A stretch of DNA of 27,314 nt. Source: Hypsibius dujardini (taxonomy: Eukaryota > Tardigrada > Eutardigrada > Parachela > Hypsibiidae). The stretch lies in assembly GCA_001579985.1 (NCBI GenBank), contig LRSR01002091.1, positions 1-27,314 on the forward strand, written 5' to 3'. A program made the translations under genes and the position numbers. Each line of letters begins with the position of its first letter. Position 1 is the stretch's first letter. Shown in pieces: positions 9,102-18,403 of the stretch. Under the pieces are notes generated by a model. The model was given only the letters and a program-made list of their open reading frames with translations, made no database searches and was not told the DNA's origin.

Positions 9102-12100
9102 TTGATATCTGATTTTGATTGTCACTGCTAAAGTAAAACGTTTTTAACATGGATGGTGTATGGGGAACCATGGAGAACACCGAGTCTCTGATGTCGGTTT
9201 GCCTGTATGTTTTTCTGTTGTTTGTATGTTGTATGTCTTTCTGCTCGTCTGTATTATAGCCGGCTTGAATGCTTAAGTGCTCACTTAGACGCCTTTGTAT
9301 TTTTCTTTTGCCTCCTTGTCCGGCCTGTACTGGGAGTCAATCAACAACTTTGTCAAACGGTTTGAAGAGTTAAAACGTTTAATTCTAGGGGGATGTCATA
9401 AGACTACAGGTATACGTGATGAACTCCGAGGATGGATACCAAATTCCTCCAAATGCTGACCCTTCCAGCATGAAGAGTCTCATGGGCGAACTGCGGCATG
9501 AGATTGTGCTGAAACGGGGTTGTGACTTGGTGGTGTCGCAAATTGTGCTGGCCGATGGCGATCATTCGGATCTCGACATGTCAGCCTGCGATATCTCTGT
9601 AGGCGAATGGGATGGTGGAAACGATAGCAGTTACGACTGGACAAAGGAATCCGTTGATGGTAGCGGAGATCCATTATGTGCAGCGGTTGAAATTAATCCT
9701 AAGCGGGCTGTCATGGAGTCAACACAGACAACAGTAAGTCTCGAAAGATACAAGTAGAGAGAGAGAGACAAACACAGAGACATAGAGATAGACAGAGAGA
9801 CAAACAGACCGAAAAAAAGACAGGCAGACATGCAGGCAGACGAACAGAAAGGTAGACAGGCAGACAGACAGACAGACAGGCAGGCAGGCAGGCAGGCAGG
9901 CTGGCAGGCAGATAGACGGATAGCCAGATTGACAGACAGACGGACAGTGCTCTAAATAAACTGTATGTGCATCTTCTGCATATACTGAATACTTTTTTCA
10001 GAAGGTACCAAGACCACAACCCAACATGCAGGCAGACGCCGTGCCAGTTGCGACAAAAAATGTCAGTTACTCTTCGGGTGCGCAGACTGACGAGAAACCG
10101 CGACCACCGTTGAAGAGAACTAAATCCGGCAAAATGCAGACCGAACAGGGCGACTACTACTCCACCGTTCAACAAACCGAGGAGGAGGAGAAATTGTCAA
10201 ACGAAACCCAAACTCTCCGAATCAGCCAGGGCGATTACGAAAGTCAAACTGAACCACTGCCGCCCCTTCAGTTCGCCGAAATCCAAACCGATCCCGAAGT
10301 CCTCCCACTGTTGAAAGAAATACGCTCAGCCAGTGGCCAGACAATGCCATTACCCGAACCGGAGCGAACGGCTGCCACCTCCAGCTCCATGCAGACCGAA
10401 CCGCCGCCCCAGCCCGTAGAAATACCGAAACGAACCATTTCCAGCCAGATCCTACCCACACCGGTGGACATGGTCTTCACCCAGACAGACATCGAGGAAA
10501 AACCCAAACCACGAGCAAAGAAGTCCGCCACCAACCAGACAGACACAATTCTATTGAAGCAGATATTGTCTGGAATCTCACAGGCAGATGCGCTCCCGCC
10601 AGCACCGCTCAGACAGACCAAGTTTGATTCCTGGCAGACAGACACAGCACTTTTGCATGCCGACTCTATGCAAATAGACGAATCGCAACCGAAACCGATG
10701 ATGTCTGCCTTCGGTCAGACCGATTCCATGCCTATGCCTGAACCGCCTCGCCCGAAGGACACCGTCTCGACCTTCGGTCAGACAGACCCTATCCCAGAGA
10801 AACCGATGGCGTTCGGTTCGATGCAAACGGACAAGCAGAAGGTCGTGCCGAAAGAAACCCATTCGGCTATCGGGCAGACGGAACTACACGTCAATGTCTC
10901 CGATTCCATGCAGACGGAACCGCCATCGCTCATATCTGACTTCATGCAGACAGACGAGATTCCCGTGCCGTTGAAACCGGTCAAGTCGTCCTTCGGTCAG
11001 ACCTTCGCCTTACCGGCGGACCAATTTGCTGAAGTCAAACACGGCGAGCTGATGGCCACTCAGACAACCCCACCCGCTCAGGCACTGGTTCAGACACAGA
11101 CGGATGAACGGATCGTCACGTCAGAATTCATGCCAACCGATCAGGTGGACCCTTCGCCCACGCCAGCCGACGCTCGGACTTACAGTGCGGAAATGAATCA
11201 GATGGACCGTGCCGCGGTCATAGACACTGAAATCGGAGTCTTCCCGCTGCAAGTGTTTACAGCCGGTTCCTTCCAGACCGAACAAGTGGAACAGCTATTC
11301 GCAATGGCCCCGACTGAGTCACCGGAAACCGCTCTCGGCACCACCCAGACCGGTTTCAAGGAAAAGGAGTGCCCGGTTTTATTGGAAAAAGAATGTCCAG
11401 CTTTGGTGGATAAAGAGTGTCCAGTGTTCCACGAGCCGGCTAAACCGGCGACCGACCAGCGGAGCACGCAAGCGGACGCTCCGAAGAGCGAACTACGTGG
11501 CATCCAGACGGAGGAGATCACAGAAACTGTCGCGCTACCTTCGCCGCCGCAGCCAGCACTGGAGGTCGGACTGCCGGCTCCACTGTTACCACCACCGGCG
11601 GTTGCACCGCCGCAACCGGTCGTGAAACCTTTTAAACCACCTGTCATCACCGTCACACCCCCGACGGTATCTCCCATCATCATGCCGCCGATGGGCCACC
11701 AGCTGCGTCAAATTGCAAACTTTATGCCCGTCCTTCGGTTTCATCCGCTGTTGTGGCTGGTCGCATTGCTGGGTTTCGCGTTCCTCGTGCACTGGCTGGA
11801 GCTGCACAAAACGGTGGTGGAATACACGTGGGTCACTGACTGGCAGTATAAGAACCTCGGGTCTGCCAGTGATGTGTATGAGGGTACGTCGGCTGCGCAA
11901 AAAGTAGCCTTGAAAGCGGCGAAAAAGGTGACTGCAAAAGCGGCAACACAGCAGGGTGGCGGGTTGCGAACGGCCGGAGAGCAGACCGTGGCGGATGAGT
12001 ACCGCCGAGACGGACGGAACAAACGGAATGCGGGTGGCGGATCGCCCACGTCGTTTACGCAACAACAGGGTGCGGGAAGTGGGAGTTCCACCGTCGGAGG

Positions 12101-14258
12101 CTTTCGGTCTGTTCGAGAACCGGAGGTGAAGGTAGGCCAACAGCGAACGGGAGATTCTAGCTTATTATGGAACGGTGGTGGTAGACGGTCGGAGGTGAGA
12201 TCAGCCGACCAAACCGGAGCACGGACTCGCGACGGAATGGGAAACGCGCAGCCAACTCAGCAGCAACAAGGGTTCTCCAGTAGTTCTTGGTTCGGCGGTA
12301 GCGGAGGAGATACCGGCAGTTTCTTCGACGGACCGACCGGAAGCGGGCAGGGTGCTAGACGTGGATCGTGGACCCGCAAAGACTCACGTGAAACGGCTTA
12401 TCAAGGCCCGACCGGATCTTCGGAACGGAGGGGAGTCGGTCAAGAATCTGTTTCTCAACAGCAGCGTCAGCCCAGAAGCTTTTGGTTCGGTGGAGGTAGT
12501 AGTAGCGGTGGAGAAGCGTCAACGTCGCGACCCTCTGAAACGGGGCGAGGCTATTCCGAACCGGCGACGCAACAGCAGGGCTCCTCCTGGTTCAGCAGTA
12601 AATCTCAAAAAGCCTCCCCGGACGAAGCTGGAGGTGGTGATCCTCGAGCTAGTGACGGAACGAGCGGAAGACAAAGTGTCGAAAGTTCGCCATTACGTTT
12701 GCCGTCCGGAAGGAGCGACGATGGAACTGACAGCCCGTCAACCGGTTCGTCGAAGTACTTTTGGCAGTCGACCCCCGACCGAGATCGAAATCAGCGAAGT
12801 GTTTCCGGTGCTGGAAGTACCAGAACTGGACGAACCGGTTCGAAAAATGCCCTCGATGACGTCACAGCACCGAAATCCGCAACTGGCGGTGGACTGTTTT
12901 CATTCAGTGGTGAGAGAGGAAGTGCTCACAGTACTCACACAGATGCTGAGCCTTCGTATTCCAGTGAGCCTCCACCAGTCTTGCCGGGCTTTGAGGAGTC
13001 ATACCGCGGCGCCTGGTCTCTGGGGAACCCTTCAGTGCAAGCACCTCGGACACCGTCAGAATCGTATTATAGGTAAGGATGGCATTAAATGCTAAATAAC
13101 ATTTTGCTTTGATTTAACCGTTTAGGTTTAATTTAACTAATAGCTATAGACATTGTAATAAGGTATAATACTATACTATACTATACTTACTATTATACTA
13201 TAATACTATACTTAACTATAAACATTGTAATAAGGTGTAATAAAACCACGTTACAAATGGTGGGACACTTCTATATGGAAATATACTTTTCTAGACACTA
13301 GCACATTCAAAATATAATGTAACATCGAATGACGACAGCTAAATATTTTGCGGGGATCAGGGGGTGGAGTTCTAGATATCTTTCAAAAAAACCCGATAAT
13401 TCTAGCGAAGCTGTCCAGTTTTGGTCAATAGCTCCACCCACTGACCTTAGATGTTTTTTGGCTGATGCCAATCGACTTCGAACTACGTTCGCTACGGGGC
13501 AAAGTAAAAAAGGTCTTACTTAATTTAGGTCTAAAAATCACCATTTTTACAGTCAAAATGAAGAACAATGGAATTTTCCAGTGTTTTCCTAACTTTGAAA
13601 TATCACAAAAAAAACATTGTCCGACTTTACCGACGAAGTGATTTTTTCTGTTCATCACCACAGTAAATCAAAATAAAAAATATTTTCAAGAGATCCTGGA
13701 AAGTGTTTTTCATTTGATCCATTTGATCATTTGATTTGATCATTTGATTACAGGGAACAACTAAACTACGAAGAGGTCGACCGCAGGGTGGAGCGGCCGA
13801 CCTACACCGGACAGACATCGTTCCATCACGACGGAAAGAACCAACCGTCATTTGTCTCGCGTTATGATGTCTACGGCACCCAAGCATCGGGCTCGCAACC
13901 GGCGTCCCCGCCCCCACCACCGCCGAGGGAGTACGAACTGGCGCCCTTCAATCCGGACTTTATGGGTGCTTTGCCCATCATCAGCGGACTGGAGCTGACC
14001 ACGCCCGAACTGGGCCTGACAAAGCAGTGGCTCCACGGTTTTCCGTTCCGCTTCGACCCCGGCAAAGAGGAGTCGTGGAGGAGTCTACAGTCGAATCCCG
14101 GCCTGCCGGAACGGTGCCAGTATCGGCCGCCGCCGCCGTTGGACGTGAAGTTGCATAAGAAAAAGTGTCTCGATCAGTTTTTTAGCATTGAGCATTATGT
14201 GACGTGCCGGGTAGCGCACACGTATGACCACACACGGTGGGGTGTTGATGATGGCTGA
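5847..14258 (+). CDS. MOSPD2-like CRAL-TRIO + MSP membrane protein with a long Q-T-D/E motif array
   Basis: Proposed exons: 5847-5868, 6013-6157, 6247-6276 (or 6226-6276), 6506-6812, 7116-7552, 8533-8911, 9389-9733, 10002-13072, 13754-14258. These keep one frame and give about 1,746-1,753 aa; human MOSPD2 is about 518. Domains by residue: helical lead (about 95-168); divergent Sec14/CRAL-TRIO lipid-binding domain (about 180-330; VVDFRGLEESSL, RRIFFIDFP, RRRIWCLSSENLE); MSP-like domain (about 368-460; RNLLFKQ, VYTVAPS, VIRLQVYV); Q-T-D/E array (about 580-1055); Pro-rich linker; one membrane helix (about 1134-1155); Gly/Ser/Gln-rich tail; Pro-rich C-terminus with several Cys. MOSPD2 proteins sit in the ER membrane and use the MSP domain to bind FFAT motifs at contact sites. 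The domain order matches; the array and long tail do not. Exons 1-3 are tentative, because a second open frame through 6013-6117 with a GTGAGT donor would also splice in frame. The family call is from remembered alignments. Confidence 0.68.
6289..6436. repeat. CAGA array in intron 3 of the MOSPD2-like gene
   Basis: Begins 13 nt after the exon 3 donor. Irregular CAGA/CAGG/GATA words give way to about ten uninterrupted CAGA units at 6389-6434. Confidence 0.95.
7909..8463. mobile_element. foldback element: about 115-bp inverted arms around a CCGT/ACGG array
   Basis: Lies within intron 5 of the MOSPD2-like gene. The left arm (about 7909-8025) and right arm (about 8349-8463) are imperfect reverse complements, sharing TTTACCCCTCCCT at the tips, GGCTATTTTACC, ATCACCAGGG, GGCCCAAA and GCCCCTGCTATTTTAC. 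Each arm is built of tandem degenerate units of about 48 bp (TATTTTAC repeats near 7909, 7956 and 8006). Between the arms, CCGT-type repeats on the left (8025-8230) give way to ACGG-type repeats on the right (8270-8350), so the core is also largely self-complementary. The layout recalls foldback transposons. No coding capacity and no clear target duplication were seen. Confidence 0.7.
8928..9104. repeat. CTGT array in intron 6 of the MOSPD2-like gene
   Basis: Starts 17 nt after the exon 6 donor. CTGT/CTGC/CTAT words include a GTGT-rich part at 9030-9062. The rest of the intron, to 9388, is unremarkable. Confidence 0.95.
9755..9947. repeat. GAGA/CAGA/CAGG array in intron 7 of the MOSPD2-like gene
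   Basis: Begins about 20 nt after the exon 7 donor with GAGA repeats, then CAGA and CAGG units, and ends about 50 nt before the next acceptor. Confidence 0.95.
10077..11513 (+). other. array of LC8-like Q-T-D/E motifs within the MOSPD2-like protein
   Basis: All inside one 3,071-nt exon. From GAQTD to GIQTE I count 18 exact Q-T-D or Q-T-E motifs (for example KMQTE, EIQTD, SMQTE, FTQTD, SWQTD, FGQTD twice, SMQTD, FMQTD, QTQTD, SFQTE) and about 12 relaxed forms (ETQTL, SGQTM, ISQAD, SMQID, FGQTF, ATQTT, TTQTG, STQAD and others). Mean spacing is about 16 residues in a Pro/Ser/Lys/Glu-rich, probably disordered chain. Known LC8 (DYNLL) ligands carry TQT-type cores such as KSTQTD or GIQVD, so multivalent LC8 binding is the likeliest reading. 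That function is inferred. Confidence 0.75.
11364..11435 (+). other. three tandem 8-residue KECP repeats
   Basis: KECPVLLE, KECPALVD and KECPVFHE follow each other directly within the MOSPD2-like protein, near the end of the Q-T-D/E array. The codons differ between copies, so the peptide is conserved more than the DNA. Cysteines are otherwise absent from the array. The role is unknown. Confidence 0.85.
11737..11802 (+). other. single transmembrane segment of the MOSPD2-like protein
   Basis: Encodes about 22 residues, HPLLWLVALLGFAFLVHWLE and onward. It is the only long hydrophobic run in the protein, and KTVVEYTW follows. MOSPD2 is tail-anchored, but here about 590 residues follow the helix. 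With cytosolic CRAL-TRIO and MSP domains, that part would be lumenal or extracellular. Confidence 0.85.
12050..12780 (+). other. Gly/Ser/Gln-rich tail with recurring Q-run plus aromatic motif
   Basis: In the coding frame, short Gln runs are followed by Ser-rich aromatic-Gly motifs: QQQGAGSGSS near 12061, QQQQGFSSSSWFGGSGG near 12259, QQQRQPRSFWFGGG near 12459, QQQGSSWFSS near 12571, and SSKYFWQS near 12751. It looks like a degenerate repeat of a disordered, low-complexity region. Confidence 0.7.
13073..13753 (+). other. last intron of the MOSPD2-like gene
   Basis: 681-nt intron with GTAAGG donor and TTACAG acceptor. It contains an ACTAT-type repeat block (13165-13215) flanked by a direct repeat including ACATTGTAATAAGGT (near 13149 and 13220), a 13-bp imperfect inverted repeat (GGGGTGGAG near 13361, CTCCACCCA near 13432), and repeated TTTGATCA words close to the acceptor. 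Confidence 0.75.
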
Positions 14259-14557
14259 CGTCGTCTATCTGTAGTTTTATTGCCAATTTGTTTTTTTTTT
14301 TAATAATTGTTTTAGGGGTTTTTTTTTCATTACTACAGCACAATACTGCCGACTGTAGTATCGCGTAGTGCAAAAACATTATTTCCCATAGTACTATGAG
14401 TTCCAGGCAACACTGCTGAAGCGCAAATGCAGTTCCTCGAAGGTGTGCTCACAGGTATCTGCACTGCCGAGCGCTAGGAATAACTCAGTAAGTACTTATT
14501 ATTCATTATTATGCTTAGAATACTAAGTCAAAAAACCAATGCAAAGTTTCTCGACTC

Positions 14558-14563
14558 AATAAA
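14558..14563 (+). terminator. candidate AATAAA polyadenylation signal, MOSPD2-like gene
   Basis: First canonical hexamer after the stop codon at 14258. Use not proven. Confidence 0.4.
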
Positions 14564-14960
14564 TTTAGATCCAGAACAGATCCAAAACAGATCCCGGTGC
14601 GATATACGATTCTTCAAATTAACCACTACCACCACGTACTGATCACGAATCGCTTACATATTAACGTTTATAACATTGTATGTGGCAGCGCTTATCTTGT
14701 TGTTAACTTCTAAATTAGTTAACGTCAACGAAAGTGAATTACTGTAGCTCGCACGGAACTGTTTTTCAATCTATCCTAAATTAGTGGAGATGCAAATAGT
14801 GACTTCACGATTTGATGGCTTGAAAAGCGAACAGAACAGCAAAACAGACACTGAACTATCTGTCAGCACAAAAAACGCTGCTGAAAAGAACACAGAGCTC
14901 CGAAGGCAAAGTTTGTCTTGCGCTCATCTTCTCCAGTCCTTGTTGGTCTTACTCATAGTC

Positions 14961-15048
14961 AGAGGCGTAACGGTATTTTCGGGGGCAGTTTAGCCCGGGG
15001 GGGGGGAGGGGACACTCGCCCTAGTGCCTCCCCCTCCCATACGCCTCT
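14961..15048. repeat. G/C-rich palindromic block with AGAGGCGTA ends
   Basis: AGAGGCGTA at 14961-14969 pairs with TACGCCTCT at 15040-15048. Between them lie a long G-run (14995-15006) and a C-rich stretch (15028-15038). This resembles short terminal-inverted-repeat fragments seen in animal genomes. No family was recognised. Confidence 0.45.
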
Positions 15049-15528
15049 CCTCAGTTTCACACGTCACACCTTTTTCGTCGATTTGTCCTTTAAGTCGGTT
15101 CGTTACCGAGACTGAAAAGGGAGTTTTAGTAGACCATAGCAGTTGGCACTCAAATGGGCACACCCGAATATCGAATAACCGTACAATAAGAAGTCCTAAT
15201 TTGTATCTGTTATTGGTAAACACAAAATCGTTTGATAATAGCGAATTACGAGCATGAAGAGCACAAAAAGAGTGAATTAATACAATACTGAGATGTGACC
15301 TATGACGATCGAACAACAACAACAAACAAACGAAGCATTTCATGAGCAAGGAGGAACAAAATGAAGTTTAAAATAATTAATATGCGATTAAGGTTATACC
15401 AAAAGAAGGACGAGTAAAAAGCAATTTGGTTGGCACCAAAACTAATGTCCAACATCAGAGCAGCGAAAAAGGTTGGAGAAAATCGTTTCCACCGCGAAAA
15501 AAAGGATAAAAAACACATCGACAGCAAT

Positions 15529-18345
15529 TCAGGCATCAACCGCAGCCGCTGAGGAGGCAGCGGCCGCACTATTCCGAGATCGTCGTTTCACGCATGCCTG
15601 GAGGAACTTAGAGAAGGGCACGGGCAGGAAGACCACTCCACCTACCGCCATGAGAGCACCAAAGATCATAAAGGCCAAATGGAAGCTTCCATTGTTTGCA
15701 TCCACGATAGCACCTAAAGATCAGAAAACGCGAACTGTGTAATGTAAATACGGGTGGTATTATTGTGATATGTCTGGCGTTGAGTGCGAAGCACTGAGGA
15801 GGTGTCTGTAGTGAAGTCATACCAGCCGTAGGCGTGCCACCTAAGGCAGCAGCACCCAGAACAAGGAGAGAGATTCCAAATGCTTTGGAGAAGTTTTCAA
15901 TGCCGACAATGTCAGTCATCACCACCGATTGCAAGGCTATAATAATACCTAGAAAAGAAAAAATACCGTTTCTTCAGATGCCTGCCCGCTGTCATATATA
16001 TATTCTGAGTTGTCTGTCGGTGTCTGTCTGTATGTCGGTCTGTTTGTCCGTTGTCTGACTGCCTGTCTGCATGCCTGTCTATCGGGAAGTCTGCCTGCCT
16101 GCTTCTCTGCCTGTCCGTTGGTCCTCCTGTCTGTCTGCAAGTCTGTGTGTCAGTCTGCCTGTCTATCTGTTTCTATTTCTGCTCGTCAGTCTGTCTCTCT
16201 GCCCGTTTCTCCGCCTGGTTGTCCGTCTGACCGGCTGTATGTGAGTCTGTGCCTGAAATTCACCAACCTCCTGTGAACCCATACACTCCCCCATAAATGG
16301 CGAACGCCGTGAAGGTGGTACAGTAGATAGAGAAAAATGTACCCACTCCAGAGATGATGAAGGCCGAGAGATAGAGCAGGTAACGGTTGCACCACGGCTG
16401 CACTGCCAATACACCGGCCAGCAACCGTCCCACCAGATTGAGTCCTCCACAGATGGAAACCAGCAATGCGGTATCCTTACGCTCCACTTCGGCCTCCTTT
16501 TCCGCACGGTCTACCAGAAAGGAAAAGGGGATGTACCCGCTAAAACCGGAGATGGCCACCACCGCAAGCATCACCCAGTACTCCCAGAGACCGAAAAACG
16601 GCAAAGCCTTCATGAGACCGGATGTCTGAAAATACTTGTAAGAGTCAAAATGATGAATAGCCATCTTGGATTACATTAGAATTCTAAACGTTAAGAAATA
16701 AAGTAAATTTTCAATACTCGGCAGGCCATTTTGAATAGTAAAGTCAATTCCTAATATTCACAATTAAAATCAAATTAAAACAGGCAAAATCATGAATTCG
16801 AAATCAATGTGGATTCTCTCTCTATCTCAATGCAGACACCGATCACTTATACAACACAGAAATTAAAATCAATTTCCGAACTTTAGAATAAATATTATCT
16901 TAAATGGCTTGTCTAAGAAAGTCAACTAAAAATCAATCCAGAATCCAGAAATCCAGAAATTCAGAATTATATTAAATTTTTATTTAAGCTATCTTGAATT
17001 AAAAACCATATTTCCAGAAAACGGGGATAGTGCGATTACAGTAAATGCTATTTAGAATATCTTGAAGTAAAAAATTAATTTCCAACATTCATAACAAAAC
17101 TTTAGTGAAATAACCTAACTTGGACTAAAAATCCACTCCCAAATATGTAGAATGACAATGCCTTACAATTTCAAATTCGACATTAAGTTTAATGGATCTA
17201 CACCTTGTGGGACACTTTGGATTCCGCAGCTCTTGCCGCTGCGGCCTCCGCCTCTTTCCGCGCGATGGCGTGCTTGCTATCGAGGTTCTCCAACTCCACC
17301 GAGCTACGCCGGTCGCTTTTGTCGGCTTTGACGGCCTTCCGAGTCGGTAGGGGTCGAAGGAGTGCCGAAAAGATGAGAGCATTAAAGACGATGGCACCTT
17401 CCAGGAGTAAAGTGCCGTGCAAGCCGTACTCCTCCATGAAGATGGGGATGAGGTTGGAGAGGGCGAATATGCCGATACCAGATCCGCAGACGGCAATACC
17501 CATTGCCAGAGCGCGTCGCTTGTCGAACCATGTGGCAACGCTGACGATGGCGGGCAGGTAAATACCACCAAAGCCGACACCTGAACCATGCCACATTATT
17601 ATTGTATAAAATATTTTAAAAAAGGGCGATCTGAGTCTATCTGCCTGTCTGTTAGTCTGTCTGCATGCCGGTTCGTCAATCTGCCTGCCTGTTTGTCTGT
17701 CTATCAGTCTGCATGCCGGTTCGTCAATCTGCCTGCCTGTTTGTCTATCTACCTGTCTGTGTGCCTGCCTGTCTGTCTGGTCTGCCTCCCTGTCTGTCTA
17801 TCAGTGCGAGTCTATGCCTGTCTGTGTATATAACTATGTTCACTGGAGCCGTTTAACTTGACTATACGTCTTATCAGCCAGTATTCCCTTAATTTTTTCG
17901 TTGAATGTAAAAACTTACCCATGAGGAATCCGTAGGAAATGGCCAAGTGCCAGACTTGAGTGGAGAAGGAGCCAGCCACAGCTCCGACGAAGGCGATAAT
18001 CGCGCCACCAATTGCGACAATGCGATGTCCATACTTTTCAGAGAGGAAACTAGCAACCGGCCCTGCAAGACAAAACGAGATATTCACATCAGTGCCTGGT
18101 GGCGAACTACTTCCCTCACCGAATGTTATCTCCCTCGTTATGTCTACTTCACTATCAGTTTACCGCTCGGTTGCGCAACTAGCTCTGTGTTTGTCTGTCT
18201 ATCCGTATGTTTTTTTGTAATATCTGCCTGAATCCCTGTCTGCCTGTCTGTCCCTGTCTGCCTGTCTGTCCCTGTCTGTCTGTCTGGCTGCCTGTCTGCC
18301 TGTCTGTCTGCCTGTCTGTCTATCTGTATGTACGTATGTATGTCA

Positions 18346-18403
<58 letters not shown>

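Larger units (their letters stand above)
14259..15528. other. convergent spacer between the MOSPD2-like and SLC16 genes
   Basis: Non-coding. It should hold both 3' ends. AATAAA at 14558-14563, 300 nt after the MOSPD2-like stop, is a candidate plus-strand polyadenylation signal. I found no canonical minus-strand signal for the SLC16 gene. A small G/C-rich palindromic block lies at 14961-15048. Confidence 0.5.

Noticed and set aside
10222-12140. Several minus-strand frames of 68-184 codons across the large exon
   Set aside because: They are shadows of the GC-rich plus-strand coding exon and show no recognisable domain or splice context.
13361-13440. 13-bp imperfect inverted repeat in the last MOSPD2-like intron as a transposon end pair
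   Set aside because: Arms are short, no target duplication was seen, and chance occurrence is likely.
14784-15257. Small frames in the convergent spacer
   Set aside because: 60-80 codons without domain, codon bias or splice support; likely chance.
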